DNA of 64,000 bases from Clostridiales bacterium (GTDB lineage Bacteria; Bacillota; Clostridia; Oscillospirales; Butyricicoccaceae), in contig JALFIV010000033.1 of NCBI GenBank assembly GCA_022775385.1, forward strand, positions 81,077 through 145,076, given 5' to 3'. The notes under the pieces are model-generated. The model saw nothing but the letters and a program-made list of their open reading frames with translations, searched no databases and was not told the origin of the DNA. The position numbers and the translations under genes are program-made. Positions within the stretch are counted from its first letter, which is position 1. Each line of letters starts with the position of its first letter. Positions 59,571 through 64,000 of this stretch are shown here, piece by piece.

Positions 59571-59721
59571 TACTTCGTTTGGAATGGCTTTTTTGGTCGA
59601 GAATCCACCGGCGTTACGAGTTGGGGAAAGCATTTCCGTTGACGGAGATGTATATCAGATTAAGCGGATTGTATTGCCATCCCGTCCAACAGACGCAGAT
59701 GTAGTTGCGATCTATGTTTAA
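59539..59721 (+). CDS. Small protein overlapping orphan toxin, candidate immunity
   Basis: MTKVTAKGKFNTSFGMAFLVENPPALRVGESISVDGDVYQIKRIVLPSR; overlaps upstream ORF by 32 nt. Confidence 0.5.
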   Translation: MTKVTAKGKFNTSFGMAFLVENPPALRVGESISVDGDVYQIKRIVLPSRPTDADVVAIYV

Positions 59722-59747
59722 ACATAAAACCGCTGAGGTGGTATAGT

Positions 59748-59969
59748 GTGAAATGGCTTGACAATATGACCTCAGCGATTGAGCGCGGAGAAACCGGAGT
59801 TTGTCCGTGCTGCGGAAAGACTTTAGTGGAAGAATATGATATTTGCAGTGAATGTGGATGGGAAAACGATCCGATTCAGCGAGAAAAGCTTGATCTTAGT
59901 GGCGGAGCCAATCGGATGTCACTGAAGGAAGCCAGAGCCGCTTATGCTGCTGGAAAAACGGTACAATAA
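59748..59969 (+). CDS. CPCC-type cysteine-rich small protein
   Basis: GVCPCCGKTLVEEYDICSECGWENDP. Confidence 0.65.
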   Translation: MKWLDNMTSAIERGETGVCPCCGKTLVEEYDICSECGWENDPIQREKLDLSGGANRMSLKEARAAYAAGKTVQ

Positions 59970-60150
59970 CACCGCCTTGCTTTTGCTTGGCGGTTTTCTT
60001 ATGCCCGAACAGATGAATGATTATGATTTGCCCTTATAACAGGAAACGAGAAACACAGGTGCTGCAGTGGACGCAGAGCAATGACGACGGAGAGAACATC
60101 AACCTCCAGCAGATTGAAACAACAACATTCTCTTTCTATCCTGACACAAT

Positions 60151-60191
60151 GATCATGTGAAAGCCTGATTTCTTCGGAAATCGGGCTTTTT
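60151..60191. repeat. Third partial att copy (terminator part only)
   Basis: CATGTGAAAGCCTGATTTCTTCGGAAATCGGGCTTTTT, identical to the element 1 attR version including the G variant. Confidence 0.85.
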
Positions 60192-60600
60192 CACAGTATT
60201 TTTCGAAATGGAGATAAAATGAAGAAAAAGATGGAACGAAATGATGGAGCTATTATTAAAGATAACAGAAATCGACGATTGTTGAAAAGGAGTATATTAT
60301 TGATCCTATTGTTGAGTTAGTATTTAAGATAATTCTAATTTTTAATAGAGGCATTTTTATATAGAAACGGGCGGAATGCTTCAATTGATTCATTATAAGA
60401 AAAGGGTGTTGTGATTAATTATTCTATTATATGGAATATGGCGGGCTAATAATAAGTGAGCTGCAGGAATTTCACAGTGCCCGACACAAAAGGATGAAAT
60501 GTGCCATCCTGAAGGGGTTATGGCTCAGAATAGTTGACTCTTGCGGATCATTTTTAACATAAATTTATCATATGATTTGTGCTTTATCTCCTAATTCGAC

Positions 60601-60629
60601 TTGAAAATGGGAAGAATGGCTGGTATAAT
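60601..60629 (+). promoter_or_regulatory. SigmaA-type promoter for surface protein gene
   Basis: TTGAAA-17 bp-TATAAT. Confidence 0.6.
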
Positions 60630-60741
60630 TTATGCAATATATAAAAATCGATGAAAAACAGGATGCCAAACACAGGGGTTCACGGCGTTCTGTGCTGAGT
60701 TGATTTATCCGTCATCTTCCAAAATGATTTGGAAAAGGAGA

Positions 60742-63531
60742 ATGAAACTGGCAAAACAGAACAATGCAAAAAAAGTGCTGGCAACCATGCTGGCCGCATC
60801 TATGACCGTCGGCAGTGCGGGAACAATTGCGCTTGCCGATGAGGTAGAGACCGGAGCCGAGGAAGCTGTCGATGTCAGCACTGTGACAACGGTTTCGGAC
60901 GCTCCGGCTCCGGAAGCTCCGGCGGCCGAAGACACCTCTTCCGGCGAGTCCGCAGAGTCGGGATCCACGGCAATCATCACGGTTGACGATCCGGAGATTA
61001 CCGCGGCTAATGAAGAAACTGCAGCAAAGAATGAAGAGGCTGCAGACAAGAATGAGGAAACGGTCGACGAGAACAACGAAACGGCCGACAAGAATGAGGA
61101 AATCTCTGATGGTGAGGTTGAAAATCCGGATCTTGACCTGAAGGACAAGCCGGAGACGCCGGATACGTCGGATAAAACGCCGGAAGATGCCAATTCGGAC
61201 ATTCAGGACTACAATTCTGATGTGGACGACTACAATGATTCCGCAGACAAGTACAATGAGGATGTCGCTGACTACAATGACAAAGCGAATGCCTACAACG
61301 AAAAGGTTCAGGAAGAGTACGAGTCTGCGAAGAAGGAATATGATGATGCCAAGGCCGCATATGAAGAAGAACTGAAAAAGTACGAAGAGGACAGCAAGCA
61401 GTACGAATCGGATAATGCGGCATATCAGCAGTATCTGAAGGACAAGGAAGCATATGAAAAGGCATATGAAGACTATCTGGCAGCGCTGGAGCAGTACGAA
61501 AAGGACAACGCGCAGTACGAAAAGGACGATGCGGCGTATCAGCAGTATCTGAAGGATAAGGCTGCGTATGACAAGGCATATGCAGAATATCTGGCTGCGA
61601 TGGAGCAGTACAAGAACGACAAGAAGGCATATGATAAGTATCTGGCTGCGAAGGAAGCATATGACGATGCCAAGGCCGCTTATGATACCGCGCATGCACA
61701 GTGGGTCATCGAGTCCGGCATCTATGATGGTGTCGTTGGTTACAATGACTTCATCGATACAAAAAATACAGACATTGCTTCACAGAATGCAGACATCGCG
61801 GCAAAGAACGATGCACTGAAGGACAGCATCGTCTCCGGAACGGTAAAGGATGCATCGGAGAACGATCAGGCAATCCAAGACAATGTCAAAACGACGGCCG
61901 CTGTCAAAGAGGGCGTCAGGCGTGCGCTCGCTCAGTACACGGTACTTCAGACGAAGAAAGCTGCTCTGATTAAGATGAAGTCGAAAATTGAGTCGTATTC
62001 CGGAAAGATCGGCGACGAGGATTATGGTGATTACCTGAGAAAGGTAAAGGATTATAACACGCTCGTCGATGAGTACAACAAGGATATTGCGGCATACAAT
62101 GCTGCGGTTGATGCGTACAACGAAGCAGTAGATAACTATAATTCCACGAAGGATACGGAGGATGTCACCAACGGCAGTACCGAAACCGGAACGGCTGACT
62201 GGGGCAACATCAAGTCTGATTCCACGCTGACCCATATTGATGTCAAGTACAGCGCCGCTTCGACCAAGGACAAGGAGACGATCGACAACGGAGACGGAAC
62301 CACTTCTACGAACTACACCGATACCGTAACCGGTTATACGGTAACGGGTATTTATCCGACAAGTGACTCCAAGAGTTATGGTGTCAATTATACCAGCAAT
62401 GGTATACAGAAGACCCATAGCTTGCAGAAGAGCAGAGATGAATTTACGTCGATCAGACGCAATCTGAGCTTTAAGGGCGACTCGGTTACCGTAAGCTTCT
62501 ATATGACCGTCGAGGATTTGGCGGGCAAGAAAACCGGTCTGACGATTCAGCTCGACCCGAGTTCGGTTTATCCGGAGGGTACGTATTACAACGGCTCGAA
62601 TGCAAGCAGACTGGCAAAGTATAAGGATACCGAAGGCAATAGCATTCCGACCGTCACGATAGACGGTAAGAAATACTATGACATCAGCGGTATGTCAGTA
62701 TTTGTTGTTTCTACCATGACCTGTGACGGATTCAGATGGGAGACAAAATCCGGCAAAACACAGGGAAAACCGAACGGTCTTGATCTGGTTCTCAGCCTGC
62801 AGACGCTGTTTGATATCCACAAGGGTGCAACCGAAAAGACGCTGGCATTCCTCTCCTATGAGAGCCAGCTGAATGCAAATGCAGAACTGGGCGATGAGCC
62901 GAAGTTCGATCAGACCGAGCCGGACAAGGTCGGGGAGCCGACTGAGCCGACTGCACCGGAGAAACCGGACGAGGTAGAGAAGCCGACTGCGCCGACTGCA
63001 CCGGAATTGACGGTGACCGAACCGGATAAGGTTGGTAAGCCGACTGCTCCGACTGCGCCGACCGCGCCGAACGCGCCGACCGAAGTCAAGAATCCTGGCG
63101 ATGCGCCGATCAAGCCGGTATTTGACAAGACCGAACCGACCGAGCCGACCCTGCTGGGAATGCTCGAGAACGTAGAGCGTCTCGAGCAGCTGACCGAGTA
63201 CGAACAGACCACGGTTGTCATTCCGGATGAGGATGAGCCGGAGGAGGAAGACCCTGAGACGGACGAGCCGGAGGACGCCCCGGACGATAAGAAGAAGGAG
63301 AAAGGGAAGCGCGTCTGCGGTGAAGCCTCGCTCTATTCCTCCCGGCAGATGGGGCTGACCATCCTGAATCGTCTGGGTGTGACGGGGCAGAAGCCGCCTG
63401 TGGACACACCGGCCCCTGCGCCTAAGGCACCGGAAACCCCGCCCGCCCCGGTCATCGACCTGGACGGCAAGACCGAGGACGGCTCGATGCCGTTCAATAT
63501 TCTCATGAAACAGCTGGAACTGATGCACTGA
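60742..63531 (+). CDS. Secreted Tyr-periodic coiled-coil surface protein with phage-derived-looking 3' end
   Basis: Signal peptide KKVLATMLAASMTVGSAGTIALADE; YN heptads; QQYLKDKxAYxKAYxxYLAAxEQY repeats; PTAPTAP linker; start codon uncertain (60700-60742). Confidence 0.75.
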   Translation: MKLAKQNNAKKVLATMLAASMTVGSAGTIALADEVETGAEEAVDVSTVTTVSDAPAPEAPAAEDTSSGESAESGSTAIITVDDPEITAANEETAAKNEEAADKNEETVDENNETADKNEEISDGEVENPDLDLKDKPETPDTSDKTPEDANSDIQDYNSDVDDYNDSADKYNEDVADYNDKANAYNEKVQEEYESAKKEYDDAKAAYEEELKKYEEDSKQYESDNAAYQQYLKDKEAYEKAYEDYLAALEQYEKDNAQYEKDDAAYQQYLKDKAAYDKAYAEYLAAMEQYKNDKKAYDKYLAAKEAYDDAKAAYDTAHAQWVIESGIYDGVVGYNDFIDTKNTDIASQNADIAAKNDALKDSIVSGTVKDASENDQAIQDNVKTTAAVKEGVRRALAQYTVLQTKKAALIKMKSKIESYSGKIGDEDYGDYLRKVKDYNTLVDEYNKDIAAYNAAVDAYNEAVDNYNSTKDTEDVTNGSTETGTADWGNIKSDSTLTHIDVKYSAASTKDKETIDNGDGTTSTNYTDTVTGYTVTGIYPTSDSKSYGVNYTSNGIQKTHSLQKSRDEFTSIRRNLSFKGDSVTVSFYMTVEDLAGKKTGLTIQLDPSSVYPEGTYYNGSNASRLAKYKDTEGNSIPTVTIDGKKYYDISGMSVFVVSTMTCDGFRWETKSGKTQGKPNGLDLVLSLQTLFDIHKGATEKTLAFLSYESQLNANAELGDEPKFDQTEPDKVGEPTEPTAPEKPDEVEKPTAPTAPELTVTEPDKVGKPTAPTAPTAPNAPTEVKNPGDAPIKPVFDKTEPTEPTLLGMLENVERLEQLTEYEQTTVVIPDEDEPEEEDPETDEPEDAPDDKKKEKGKRVCGEASLYSSRQMGLTILNRLGVTGQKPPVDTPAPAPKAPETPPAPVIDLDGKTEDGSMPFNILMKQLELMH

Positions 63532-63585
63532 GCATCGTCCGGCTGTTTTTATAACCGCAATATGTGAATTATGGAGGTAAACAAA

Positions 63586-64000
63586 ATGAGCAAGATTCTG
63601 GAACTGCGCAATAAGCGCAACACCCTCTGGGAACAGACCAAGGCGTTCCTGGAGCAGCACCGCGGCGAGAACGGCCTTGTGGCCTCCGACGCTGTGGAGC
63701 AGTACAACAAGATGGCGCAGGAGGTCAAGGACCTGGGTACGGAGATCGAGCGTCTGGAGCAGCAGGCGCAGATTGACGCCCAGCTGGCGGCGCCCACTTC
63801 CACCCCTGTGCACGGCAACCCCAAGGCCAGCGCCCCCAAGGACAAGGATGCACGTCCCACCGCGACCGCTGAGTACAGCGATGCGTTCTGGAACATGATC
63901 CGCGCCCGCGGCAGCTACGGCGAGATCCACAACGCACTGTCCATCGGCGAGGATACCGAAGGCGGCTACACTGTGCCGGACGAGTTCGAGAAGAAGCTGG
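63586..64000 (+). CDS. HK97-like phage major capsid protein, 3' partial
   Basis: MSKILELRNKRNTLWEQTKAFLEQHR coiled-coil delta-like N-terminus then EYSDAFWNMIRARG...IGEDTEGGYTVPDEFEKKL. Confidence 0.85.
   Translation, partial: MSKILELRNKRNTLWEQTKAFLEQHRGENGLVASDAVEQYNKMAQEVKDLGTEIERLEQQAQIDAQLAAPTSTPVHGNPKASAPKDKDARPTATAEYSDAFWNMIRARGSYGEIHNALSIGEDTEGGYTVPDEFEKKL

Larger units (their letters stand above)
53850..60191. mobile_element. Decayed prophage/integrative element 2 in tandem with element 1
   Basis: Starts at element 1 attR with a broken integrase and ends at a partial third copy of the tRNA terminator segment; contains repressor/cro and MuF genes. Confidence 0.65.

Overview
The window looks like a GC-rich Firmicutes (Clostridia/Oscillospiraceae-like) chromosome segment, judged from gene content and synteny only. 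(1) 1-2550: distal end of a prophage (tail-tip-like protein, holin, multidomain endolysin). (2) 2.6-6.7 kb: a patchwork of AT-rich accessory genes, a frameshifted tocopherol-cyclase-like gene, a two-gene AT-rich island (cytosolic protein plus 4-TM protein) and an asnB 3' remnant. (3) 6.8-45.2 kb: conserved core: ispD-ispF, cdaA-cdaR, a long yicC-remA-gmk-rpoZ-coaBC-priA-def-fmt-rsmB-rlmN-prpC-prkC-rsgA-thiN run, purB, secD-secF, a debranching enzyme, mutY, an AAA+/J-like/HIRAN cluster and an MFS transporter. (4) 45.27-60.19 kb: a tRNA-Pro(GGG) with two integrative elements stacked behind it. Element 1 (about 8.4 kb) has direct-repeat att sites, integrase arm-like repeats, a tyrosine integrase containing an HTH insert, a serine recombinase, an HUH-type Rep plus a degenerate Rep-like paralogue, a 1.2-kb repeat-bearing noncoding tract, and an unlisted 28-aa holin-like toxin with a predicted convergent antisense RNA. 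Element 2 is a decayed prophage with a broken integrase, an S24 repressor/cro switch, and a MuF-type polymorphic toxin locus with a duplicated tip-recombination cassette and orphan toxin/immunity-like genes. (5) 60.2-64 kb: a secreted Tyr-periodic coiled-coil surface protein whose 3' end appears fused to phage sequence directly upstream of an HK97-like capsid gene that runs off the window. All family names come from reading the translations; no database search was run.
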